A DNA stretch of 6,416 nt from a bacterium. GTDB taxonomy: Bacteria; Planctomycetota; J058; JAJDCP01. The stretch is taken from positions 1 through 6,416 of the forward strand of contig JAUIEM010000476.1 in NCBI GenBank assembly GCA_030428695.1, written 5' to 3'. The translations under genes and the position numbers were made by a program. Positions 1-5,195 of this stretch are shown here, piece by piece; the stretch's first letter is position 1, and each line of letters opens with the position of its first letter. Under the pieces are notes generated by a model. The model was not told where the DNA came from and searched no databases. It worked only from the letters and a program-made list of their open reading frames with translations.

Positions 1-53
1 TCCGGATCGCGGGTCAGATTCCCCAGCAACATCACCTTGTTCAAGCGCGCCAT
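1..53 (-). CDS. ssb: Single-stranded DNA-binding protein, N-terminus only (runs off left edge)
   Basis: The minus strand reads ATG at 53-51 and then MARLNKVMLLGNLTRDP before the window ends. This is the conserved N-terminal strand of bacterial SSB (family pattern LNKVxLIGNLTRDPE). SSB is an OB-fold protein that coats single-stranded DNA during replication, recombination and repair, normally as a homotetramer in the cytoplasm. The ORF is too short to be found by length; it is recognised by motif and by a strong Shine-Dalgarno GGGAGGAG (minus strand, 64-57) placed correctly before the ATG. The rest of the OB fold and the acidic C-terminal tail lie outside the window. The gene follows the VWA gene on the same strand, but terminator-like hairpins lie between them, so it probably has its own promoter. 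The leader can fold over the Shine-Dalgarno; see the leader entry. Confidence 0.85.
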   Translation of the reverse strand, partial: MARLNKVMLLGNLTRDP

Positions 54-58
54 CGTCT

Positions 59-99
59 CCTCCCGCGTCTGGGAGGCACGGTAGCAGACGCCTGTCTGC
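59..99 (-). promoter_or_regulatory. ssb leader: Shine-Dalgarno-sequestering hairpin plus upstream hairpin with an alternative pairing
   Basis: Seen on the minus strand: CCTCCC (76-71), loop AGACGC (70-65), GGGAGG (64-59). This is a perfect 6-bp stem whose 3' arm contains the ssb Shine-Dalgarno. Just upstream is a second perfect 6-bp hairpin: GCAGAC (99-94), loop AGGC, GTCTGC (89-84). The two can be exchanged for a third pairing, GCGTCTG (91-85) with CAGACGC (71-65), 7 bp with a 13-nt loop, which would break both hairpins and leave the Shine-Dalgarno single-stranded. A regulatory role is inferred; the complementarities are directly visible. It could also be chance pairing in GC-rich DNA. Confidence 0.45.
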
Positions 100-128
100 A
101 CAACAAGCAGAACTGTCTAGATCCCCAC

Positions 129-149
129 AAAAAAACATACACATGTATG
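129..149 (-). terminator. Possible second intrinsic terminator: short AT-rich hairpin with T7 tract
   Basis: On the minus strand CATAC (149-145), loop ATGT, GTATG (140-136) is followed at once by seven T (135-129). The hairpin-plus-U-tract order is that of an intrinsic terminator for transcripts from the VWA gene, but the stem is only 5-6 bp and AT-rich, so it is weak alone. It lies about 30 nt beyond the strong hairpin at 181-204 and could act as a backup. The tract is a sharp AT-rich island in GC-rich surroundings and could instead be part of the ssb promoter; no convincing -35/-10 pair was found. Confidence 0.4.
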
Positions 150-180
150 CGCACTCCATTCTCGCAGCACCATCGAGAAC

Positions 181-204
181 GCCCGCGTCTCGTGAGACGC
201 GGGC
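181..204 (-). terminator. Strong hairpin behind the VWA gene, likely terminator
   Basis: GCCCGCGTCTC (181-191) and GAGACGCGGGC (194-204) form a perfect 11-bp inverted repeat, with the innermost pairs opening to make the loop. It starts 24 nt beyond the stop codon of the VWA gene. On the minus strand it is followed by GTTCTCG, only a weak U-rich stretch. On the plus strand it is followed by GC-rich sequence, so minus-strand use is more likely. Terminator function is inferred from place and structure. Confidence 0.6.
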
Positions 205-228
205 GCCTGCGCAGCCGACCGGTAGACC

Positions 229-1335
229 CTACTCGGAGAAGGTGTAGCCCTTCTCGCCGGCCTGGGCACGCACGGTCCCGATCAGCGCCTGACCGAGGGT
301 GTCTTCCTGCTCCATCGACGCGAGCGCCTCGGCGACGAACTGCTCGCGCGCCGCGACCAGCGCGTTGATGCGCTCCTGGATCCCGGCGCGCTCGGCGCTC
401 TTGTCGGCGACGTACTTCTTCCGCTCCTCGAGGGTCATCTCCCGCATCTCCTCCGGCAGGTCCTCGACCGGGATGCTCTCGAGGTCAACCTCGCCGAGGT
501 TGCAGCCGTCGCACAGGTCCCAGGCGCGGTTGTCGTAGAGGGGGTTCGCCTTCGACCACGCCCGGTTGACCCCGCTGCCCTGGCCGTTCTGCAGCGCGTT
601 CTCATCCTGCGCCATCTGTCGCTGCTGGCCCTCGGCACCGGCCCGCCCGTAGGCGAGGTAGGTGCCGTTGAGCTCGACGCCGAGCCGCGCGATCTCTTCA
701 TCCTGGGGAGCGTCGACATGGACCACCCGCTGGTTCTGGTCGATGCTGATGTACTCGCCGGTGCCGAGCGTCGCCGCCTCCTGCCAGCCTACGTTCTCGC
801 CCCCGGCGCAGTGCACGGTGTTGACGACGATGTCCCGGCTGCGCGCCGCCGCCAGCGCGTCGGAGGCTTCGACCGGACCCTGGTGGAAGGTCTCGTTGCC
901 CGCGATGTAGATCAGCTTGAGCGTACGCTCGTCCGCCCGCCAGGTCAGCTCCTCGGCGGCGCGCTTGATCACCTGGCCGCAGAACTCGTCGCCGCCGTTC
1001 GTGGTCAGCCCGAACAGCTCCTCCGAGATCTTGTCGAGGTCGTCGGTGAAGGGAACGCACTGCCGGATGTAGCCCGTCTCCGCGGCCAGCCCATTGTTGC
1101 CGTACTCGTACAGCGCGATCTCGAGGTAGGGAAGCTTGCCGTCCCGGCGCGAGAAGATCAGGTCGTTGACCACCTTCCACAGCTCGGTGCGGGCCTGGTT
1201 GAGCAGGCCCTCCATGCTGCCCGAGGTGTCGAGCAGGATCGCCATCTGGATCCCGGGCTCGGCCTCGCGTTCGTCGGCCGCCACGGGCACGAGCAGGAAG
1301 GAAAACAGAACGGCGAGCGTGCACAGTCTTCGCAT
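229..1335 (-). CDS. Exported von Willebrand factor A (VWA) domain protein
   Basis: A 368-residue protein starting at ATG 1335-1333. This start is preferred to upstream in-frame ones because AGAGGAG (1348-1342) lies 6 nt before it and because it begins directly with a signal peptide: RR at residues 2-3, a hydrophobic core, and cleavage likely after VPVAA at residue 20. The VWA domain spans about 29-200. The MIDAS metal site shows DTSGSM (D36, S38, S40) and a Thr at 111/112 in LTTNGGDEFCG. The usual third acidic loop is replaced by IAGNETF (144-150), a variant I associate with an uncharacterised secreted VWA group. Cysteines occur at 93, 119 and 176, with a CDGC pair at 275-278, so disulphides or metal binding are possible. 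The C-terminal part (about 285-345) is charged and probably helical (LPEEMREMTLEERKKYV). VWA domains usually bind proteins through a divalent metal; the partner is unknown. It is transcribed alone, divergently from rtcB. Confidence 0.85.
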   Translation of the reverse strand: MRRLCTLAVLFSFLLVPVAADEREAEPGIQMAILLDTSGSMEGLLNQARTELWKVVNDLIFSRRDGKLPYLEIALYEYGNNGLAAETGYIRQCVPFTDDLDKISEELFGLTTNGGDEFCGQVIKRAAEELTWRADERTLKLIYIAGNETFHQGPVEASDALAAARSRDIVVNTVHCAGGENVGWQEAATLGTGEYISIDQNQRVVHVDAPQDEEIARLGVELNGTYLAYGRAGAEGQQRQMAQDENALQNGQGSGVNRAWSKANPLYDNRAWDLCDGCNLGEVDLESIPVEDLPEEMREMTLEERKKYVADKSAERAGIQERINALVAAREQFVAEALASMEQEDTLGQALIGTVRAQAGEKGYTFSE

Positions 1336-1489
1336 GGTAGGCTCCTCTGGTACGGTTGGCTGCACCCCTCGGACAATGGGGGCGGAAAGAGACGCATCAC
1401 TTCGTCCCCTCGTCCGTTGGCAGTGTAGACTGCAGGCCCGTTGCGCGGAGTAACGCCTGTGTAACATCACTCCCGACCGGAGAGCGACC
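1336..1489. promoter_or_regulatory. Divergent intergenic region between the VWA gene and rtcB
   Basis: These 154 nt must hold promoters for both genes. No strong sigma-70 pair is visible. The best plus-strand candidate is TTGCGC (1441-1446) with TAACAT (1462-1467), whose 15-nt spacer is too short; TTGGCA (1417-1422) has no partner at 16-18 nt. GTAAC is directly repeated at 1450-1454 and 1461-1465, an 11-nt helical-turn spacing. A long imperfect hairpin is possible: CGGAC (1370-1374) with GTCCG (1412-1416), continued by GGGGGCG (1378-1384) with CGTCCCC (1403-1409). It pairs fully only in plus-strand RNA, where the one non-Watson-Crick position is a G-U wobble. The rtcB ribosome binding site GGAGAG (1479-1484) is 5 nt before its ATG. 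Confidence 0.3.
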
Positions 1490-2929
1490 ATGCACTACAA
1501 GGGACGCCCGATCCACGAGGTCCGCCCGGGCCTGTACGAGATCCCGCGCAGCGGGGGCATGCGCGTGCCCGCTCGCATCTACGCGACGGCTGCGTTGATG
1601 GAGAGCATCCTCGAGGACAAGTCCGTCGAGCAGGTGATCAACGTCGCCCACCTCCCCGGCATCGTCGGCTACGCCCTCGCGATGCCGGACATGCACTGGG
1701 GCTACGGCTTCCCGATCGGTGGGGTCGCGGCCTTCGACCCGGAGACCGGCGTCGTCAGCCCGGGCGGCGTCGGATACGACATCAACTGCGGCGTGCGGCT
1801 GATGCGCTCCGGGCTCGAGGTCGAGGAGATCCGCAAGAAGGTGCCCTCGATCGTCAACCAGATGGCCCGCGCGATCCCGACCGGGGTCGGCACGAAGGGC
1901 AAGGTGCGGCTGACCGACCGCGAGCTCGAGGAGGTGCTGACCGACGGCGCCCGCTGGGCCGTCCGCAAGGGCTACGGGACGCGCGCCGACCTCGACCACG
2001 TCGAGGAGCGGGGCTGCATCGCCGGCGCCGAGCCGGAGCAGGTCAGCGACCGGGCAAAGAAGCGCGGACGGCCGCAGCTCGGGACCCTCGGCAGCGGCAA
2101 CCACTTCGCCGAGCTCGGCTACGTCGACAAGGTGTACGATGAGGCGCTGGCGGAACGGCTCGGGCTGCGCGAGGGGCAGGTGACCGCGATCATCCACACC
2201 GGCTCCCGCGGGTGCGGGTACCAGATCTGCGACGACACCCTGAAGAGCCTGCAGAAGGCGACGCGCAAGTACGGCATCGAGCTGCCCGACCGGCAGCTCG
2301 CCGCCGCCCCGATCCAGAGCCCGGAGGGCCAGGCCTACCTCGGCGCGATGCGCTGCGGGGTGAACTACGCCTTCGCCAACCGTCAGGTGATCGGGCACTT
2401 CCTGCGCGAAGCGGTGCGCAAGGCCCTCGGCAGGGACGGCGGCTTCGAGGTTGTGTACGAGGTCGCCCACAACATCGCCAAGATGGAGGAGCACGAGGTC
2501 GACGGCCGTTTGCGCGAGCTCTGCGTCCACCGCAAGGGGGCGACCCGCGCCTTCGGACCCGGGCACCCCGCGCTGCCAAAGAGCTACCGGGACGTCGGCC
2601 AGCCGGTCCTGATCCCCGGCGACATGGGCCGCTACTCCTTCGTTCTGGTCGGCACCGACCAGGCGATGCGGGAGACCTTCGGCTCGACCTGCCACGGCGC
2701 GGGCCGCCAGAAGAGCCGCACCCGGGCACGCAAGGACGCCAAGGGCCGGGACCTGAAGGCCGAGCTCGAAGAGGCGGGGGTGTGCGTCAAGGCTTCGAGC
2801 CACCGCACGATCGCCGAGGAGATGCCGGAGGCGTACAAGGATGTCGCCGACGTCGTCCGGTCGGTGGAGACGGCCGGGATTTCGCGGATTGTGGTCCGGC
2901 TCAAGCCGATCGGGTGCATCAAGGGCTGA
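1490..2929 (+). CDS. rtcB: RtcB-type RNA ligase (3'-phosphate/5'-OH RNA splicing ligase)
   Basis: A 479-residue RtcB, which joins RNA 2',3'-cyclic phosphate or 3'-phosphate ends to 5'-OH ends using GTP and Mn2+ in the cytoplasm, in tRNA splicing or RNA repair. Active-site residues align with Pyrococcus horikoshii RtcB at nearly constant offset: D97 and C100 in DINCGVR, H205 in GSGNHF, H236 in HTGSRG, H327 in VAHN, and the guanylylated histidine H402 in CHGAGR. A C-terminal lysine (K478) is also kept. The length matches the long archaeal-type clade (about 480 residues) rather than E. coli RtcB (about 408). All catalytic residues are present, so it should be active. The ATG has GGAGAG 5 nt upstream. 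No archease, rtcA or rtcR is next to it in the window; a 93-residue gene follows after 11 nt, probably in the same transcript. Without an adjacent RtcR, no stress-regulated promoter can be claimed. Confidence 0.97.
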   Translation: MHYKGRPIHEVRPGLYEIPRSGGMRVPARIYATAALMESILEDKSVEQVINVAHLPGIVGYALAMPDMHWGYGFPIGGVAAFDPETGVVSPGGVGYDINCGVRLMRSGLEVEEIRKKVPSIVNQMARAIPTGVGTKGKVRLTDRELEEVLTDGARWAVRKGYGTRADLDHVEERGCIAGAEPEQVSDRAKKRGRPQLGTLGSGNHFAELGYVDKVYDEALAERLGLREGQVTAIIHTGSRGCGYQICDDTLKSLQKATRKYGIELPDRQLAAAPIQSPEGQAYLGAMRCGVNYAFANRQVIGHFLREAVRKALGRDGGFEVVYEVAHNIAKMEEHEVDGRLRELCVHRKGATRAFGPGHPALPKSYRDVGQPVLIPGDMGRYSFVLVGTDQAMRETFGSTCHGAGRQKSRTRARKDAKGRDLKAELEEAGVCVKASSHRTIAEEMPEAYKDVADVVRSVETAGISRIVVRLKPIGCIKG

Positions 2930-2940
2930 CGGAGGAAGCG

Positions 2941-3222
2941 ATGAAGTGGCGCTCGTGGGTAAAAGACCCGCTACTGAAGACCCACGGGTTCACCTTCGAC
3001 CGCACGCCGGCGGGGAAGATCGTCGCCCCGCCGGGGAAGATCCGGGTGTGCGCCTACCACTTCGATTTCGACGAGCGGCCGACGGTGTACGCCGACGTCG
3101 ACAGCGCCGACGTCGCCCGCGAGATCTGCGCCGACCTGCGCAAGTTCTGCAAGCACAACGTCGACTACGCGACCGCCTACGACGAGGAAGGCCAGGTCAT
3201 CGCCGACGGCTGCCCCTACTGA
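2941..3222 (+). CDS. Unrecognised 93-residue protein in operon with rtcB
   Basis: The ATG at 2941 lies 11 nt after the rtcB stop with GGAGG (2931-2935) 5 nt before it, so co-transcription with rtcB is likely. The product starts MKWRSWVKDPLLKTHGF and has no signal peptide or membrane segment, so it is probably cytoplasmic. Residues 33-50 (KIRVCAYHFDFDERPTVY) look like two beta strands with an acidic turn. Residues 52-72 look like an amphipathic helix with two cysteines (C63, C70). A final strand and turn (DYATAYDEEGQVIADGCPY) ends the protein. This suggests a small alpha/beta domain. I do not recognise the family. It is not archease: it is shorter and lacks the N-terminal EHTAD-type motif, although its place next to rtcB is where an accessory factor would be expected. 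Its last 18 codons, the stop and the bases after it are repeated in tandem downstream in the same frame. Confidence 0.8.
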   Translation: MKWRSWVKDPLLKTHGFTFDRTPAGKIVAPPGKIRVCAYHFDFDERPTVYADVDSADVAREICADLRKFCKHNVDYATAYDEEGQVIADGCPY

Positions 3223-3302
3223 GACCGCCGCGCGACCGCCTACGACGAGCACGGTGAGGTCATCGGGCCCTCGGTGCTCGGGCCCTACTGAAACCGCCGC
3301 GC
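3169..3302 (+). repeat. Tandem duplication of the 3' end of the small rtcB-linked gene
   Basis: Copy 1 starts at 3169 and copy 2 at 3232, a 63-nt offset that is a whole number of codons. The first 18 nt of each copy are identical (GCGACCGCCTACGACGAG); the next codons diverge, and GTCATC, CCCTACTGA and the post-stop ACCGCCGCGC match again. Copy 1 encodes ATAYDEEGQVIADGCPY and a stop. Copy 2 would encode ATAYDEHGEVIGPSVLGPY and a stop, two codons longer. Copy 2 lies in the same frame behind the TGA at 3220-3222 and also holds the end of the convergent minus-strand gene (stop codon at 3287-3285). Each copy contains CTACTGA, a stop on both strands, so the duplication probably copied a junction where the two genes overlapped tail to tail. 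Confidence 0.85.
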
Positions 3303-3785
3303 CCCCTCGGCCTCGAACACCACCAGGGTATGGCCCGCCACCAGGGCCTGCCTGCCCGGCAGGAGCTCGAGCAGGTCGTCGGTGGCGAGCAGCGCGACCG
3401 GGCGCTCCTCGATCCGTGCGGCGACGCGCCGGCCCACGACGGCGACGGCCGCCCGGGCCTCGACGGTCTCGACGACGGCGGGCGTCTCGATCCGCGCGAC
3501 GGGCGCCCGCGGCGCGACGCGCTCGACGCGCGCCGTGGGGGTGACGAGGTGGCCCGGATGCAGGGGCCGGGTCGCGGCGAGCCACGGCGGTGGCGTCGGC
3601 GCGGGCGTGACGGGGGAAGCGTCGTCGCGGGCCAGCCACAGGCTCCCGAACAGCAGGGCGAGCAGCGCGGCGACGGCCAGCCAACGCCGCGTCCGGGCGC
3701 GCCGACGGCGGGCGCGGAGCGCGGCCAGGCAGCGCAGGCGCAGCGCGGATTTGAACTGTGCGTCGGAGATCTCAGGACGGGACAT
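3285..3785 (-). CDS. Single-pass membrane protein, candidate anti-sigma factor
   Basis: A 166-residue protein starting at ATG 3785-3783 with GGAGGAA (3797-3791) 5 nt before it. The start lies inside the end of the sigma factor gene, a 14-nt overlap that implies coupled translation. Residues 1-34 form a short cytoplasmic head ending in an Arg-rich stretch (RARRRRARTRRW). Residues 35-52 (WLAVAALLALLFGSLWLA) are a membrane segment with the N-terminus inside by the positive-inside rule. Residues 53-166 would be periplasmic: a Pro/Thr-rich linker to about 80, then a Val/Ala-rich, probably beta-rich domain with TDDLLELLPGRQALV near 135-150. The anti-sigma role is inferred from position behind an ECF gene and topology. 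The zinc anti-sigma motif HxxxCxxC is absent (the only Cys is C19), and similarity to FecR is at most weak. Its 3' end lies in the tandem duplication, with stop TAG at 3287-3285. Confidence 0.75.
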   Translation of the reverse strand: MSRPEISDAQFKSALRLRCLAALRARRRRARTRRWLAVAALLALLFGSLWLARDDASPVTPAPTPPPWLAATRPLHPGHLVTPTARVERVAPRAPVARIETPAVVETVEARAAVAVVGRRVAARIEERPVALLATDDLLELLPGRQALVAGHTLVVFEAEGARRFQ

Positions 3786-4332
3786 CGCACTTCCTCCGCG
3801 GCCAGACGGCCTCTCTCCAGCGCCGCAACAGCCGCCGCGCCTTCTTCCGCAGCCGGGCGAGGCGCGACTCGACCGCCTTCGGCGAGCAGCCGAGGCGGTC
3901 GGCGAGCTCGCCGGTCGTGTAGCCTTCGACGTAGCGCGCCTCGAGCAGCTCGCGCTCCTCGGCCGGCAGCCGGTCGAGCGCCTCGGACAGCTCGAGGGGG
4001 TCGGGCCGCTCGGCCCCCGGCTGCGGAGTCCAGGGCACGAGCCCGCGGTGCTTGCGCTCCCGGCGCGCCCGGTCGGTCGCGGCTGTCCGCGCGAGCCGGC
4101 GCAGCCAGCCCCAGAACATCGCCTCATCCGGACAGGGACGCAGGTAGCGCACGACGCGCAGCCAGGTGTCCTGGACCACGTCGCGCACGCGCTCCCGGTC
4201 CTTCCCCACCAACGCGCGGACGTAGCCGAGCACGCGTCCGTAGTAGCGCTCATAGAGCTGGTCGAACGCCCGCTCGTCGCCCTGGGAGGCGGCCCGGGTC
4301 AAGGAGGGGATCGCGTCCGGAAGCGCTCGCAT
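3772..4332 (-). CDS. ECF-family RNA polymerase sigma factor
   Basis: A 186-residue sigma-70 family protein of the extracytoplasmic function type, with only regions 2 and 4. Region 2 covers about 18-92: ERAFDQLYERYYGRVLGYVR, then DVVQDTWLRV (51-60) and FWGWLRRLARTAATDRARR (73-91), the core-binding and -10-reading helices. Region 4 covers about 114-172: LDRLPAEERELLEARYVEGY followed by the helix-turn-helix TTGELADRLGCSPKAVESRL for -35 recognition. The start at 4332 lies 2 nt after the stop of the upstream gene (TGACGATG) with no clear Shine-Dalgarno, so translation is probably coupled to that gene. The stop overlaps the next gene's start. Sitting between an exported STN-like protein and a membrane protein, it probably responds to an envelope signal. 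Its target promoter cannot be read from the window. The ECF subgroup is not assigned. Confidence 0.93.
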   Translation of the reverse strand: MRALPDAIPSLTRAASQGDERAFDQLYERYYGRVLGYVRALVGKDRERVRDVVQDTWLRVVRYLRPCPDEAMFWGWLRRLARTAATDRARRERKHRGLVPWTPQPGAERPDPLELSEALDRLPAEERELLEARYVEGYTTGELADRLGCSPKAVESRLARLRKKARRLLRRWREAVWPRRKCDVPS

Positions 4333-4334
4333 CG

Positions 4335-5195
4335 TCAATCCGTCGGGACCGGCATCACCTCGTCGCCGATCTCGAGCGCGGAGCCGTCGGCGAAGAACAC
4401 GATCCGGAAGCGCGCGCTCCCCGCCTCGACTGCCTGGACGGAGAGCAGGGCGAGGAAGGTCTCGTTGCGCACGACCAAGTACTGGTCCCCGACCGCGACC
4501 TCGTTGTCCGCGCGCAGCCGCGCGACGCAACTCGTCTGACGGCCTCCGCGCAGGTCGATCTCGCTGATCGTCCCGGCGGGCTCCGGGACGAAGTCGATCT
4601 TGCCCCGGGGACGCTCCGCCAACGACTCGAGCACCTCCCTCACCAGCATCAGCTCGACCTCGGTGCCGGCGGCGAGCAGGAGCTCGGTCCCGGGGTGGAA
4701 GCGCAGGTTGGCGCTCGAGGCGGGGTCGGCCATCTCCCAGGCGGTCTCGATCACGGTGACGATCTCGTCGATCTCGTACGAGCCGAGGTAGGGAGCGACC
4801 GAGAACAGCCGCACCCGGATCGCCCGGAACCCGACCGGCGAGCGGTCCCGACGGCGCAGCACCACGACCCCGGCGCCGAACGAGACCTCGAGCTCGTTGC
4901 CGCTCTCGTCCCGGAGCTGCGCCATCTTGAGCACCTCCGCCAGATCACGGGTGGTCACGCGGGCGAGCCGCATGGTGGGCGCGGGAAACGTGCGGCTCGC
5001 CTCGTCGGCGAAGACGATGCCCGCCGGTTGTCCGATCGCTTCCTCGACCGCCTCGGCGAGGGCCTGGAGGTCCCCCCCCGCGAACTCGAGGTCGAACTCG
5101 ATCGCGTAGGTGGGGACGTACTCCGGGTCGGTCTCCTGGGCGAGACCGAAGGGGACGACGAAGAGCAGGCAGAGCAATGAAGCGCGGATTCGCAT
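4335..5195 (-). CDS. Exported protein with secretin/STN-like N-terminal domains
   Basis: A 286-residue protein from ATG 5195-5193, chosen because AGGAGGAA (5207-5200) lies directly upstream and the frame opens with a signal peptide (MRIRASLLCLLFVVPFGLA, cleavage near 19/20). An in-frame ATG at 5219 lacks such a site. Residues about 31-90 look like the STN/secretin N0 fold: strand (IEFDLEFAGGD), helix (LQALAEAVEEAIGQ), strand, then VTTRDLAEVLKMA. Residues about 113-182 resemble a secretin N1 repeat (helix EIDEIVTVIETAWEM, then HPGTELLLAAGTEVELMLVR). The C-terminal 100 residues are probably beta-rich, with pieces such as VAVGDQYLVVRNETFLALL. No secretin beta-barrel or membrane anchor follows, so it is probably a soluble periplasmic protein. 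Such domains normally occur in secretins and TonB-dependent transducers, where STN contacts an anti-sigma factor. The sigma gene begins 2 nt after the stop. Fold assignment is from pattern recognition only. Confidence 0.75.
   Translation of the reverse strand: MRIRASLLCLLFVVPFGLAQETDPEYVPTYAIEFDLEFAGGDLQALAEAVEEAIGQPAGIVFADEASRTFPAPTMRLARVTTRDLAEVLKMAQLRDESGNELEVSFGAGVVVLRRRDRSPVGFRAIRVRLFSVAPYLGSYEIDEIVTVIETAWEMADPASSANLRFHPGTELLLAAGTEVELMLVREVLESLAERPRGKIDFVPEPAGTISEIDLRGGRQTSCVARLRADNEVAVGDQYLVVRNETFLALLSVQAVEAGSARFRIVFFADGSALEIGDEVMPVPTD

Noticed and set aside
1336..1491. N-terminal extension of the VWA protein to a start at 1491
   Set aside because: The extension crosses the intergenic region and would bury the signal peptide about 52 residues inside the protein. 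The ATG at 1335 has a good AGAGGAG site and a proper signal peptide.
1397..2803. 468-residue open frame on the minus strand opposite rtcB
   Set aside because: It lies antisense to a full-length RtcB with all catalytic residues. Long antisense frames are expected in GC-rich coding DNA, and the translation is low-complexity Asp/Leu/Ala/Arg/Val-rich with no recognisable domain.
2941..3222. The small gene as archease, the usual RtcB partner
   Set aside because: It is 93 residues against about 140 for archease and lacks the archease N-terminal EHTAD-like motif and its spaced acidic metal ligands.
3220..3291. Selenocysteine or programmed readthrough at the TGA of the small gene
   Set aside because: The same TGA context recurs at the end of copy 2, which is explained by the duplication. 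No SECIS-like hairpin or recoding signal was seen, so readthrough is kept only as a question under the duplication finding.
3330..5180. 616-residue open frame on the plus strand
   Set aside because: It runs antisense across the membrane protein, sigma factor and STN-like genes, all supported by motifs, ribosome binding sites and tight spacing. Its translation is Arg/Ala/Gly/Pro-rich shadow sequence.
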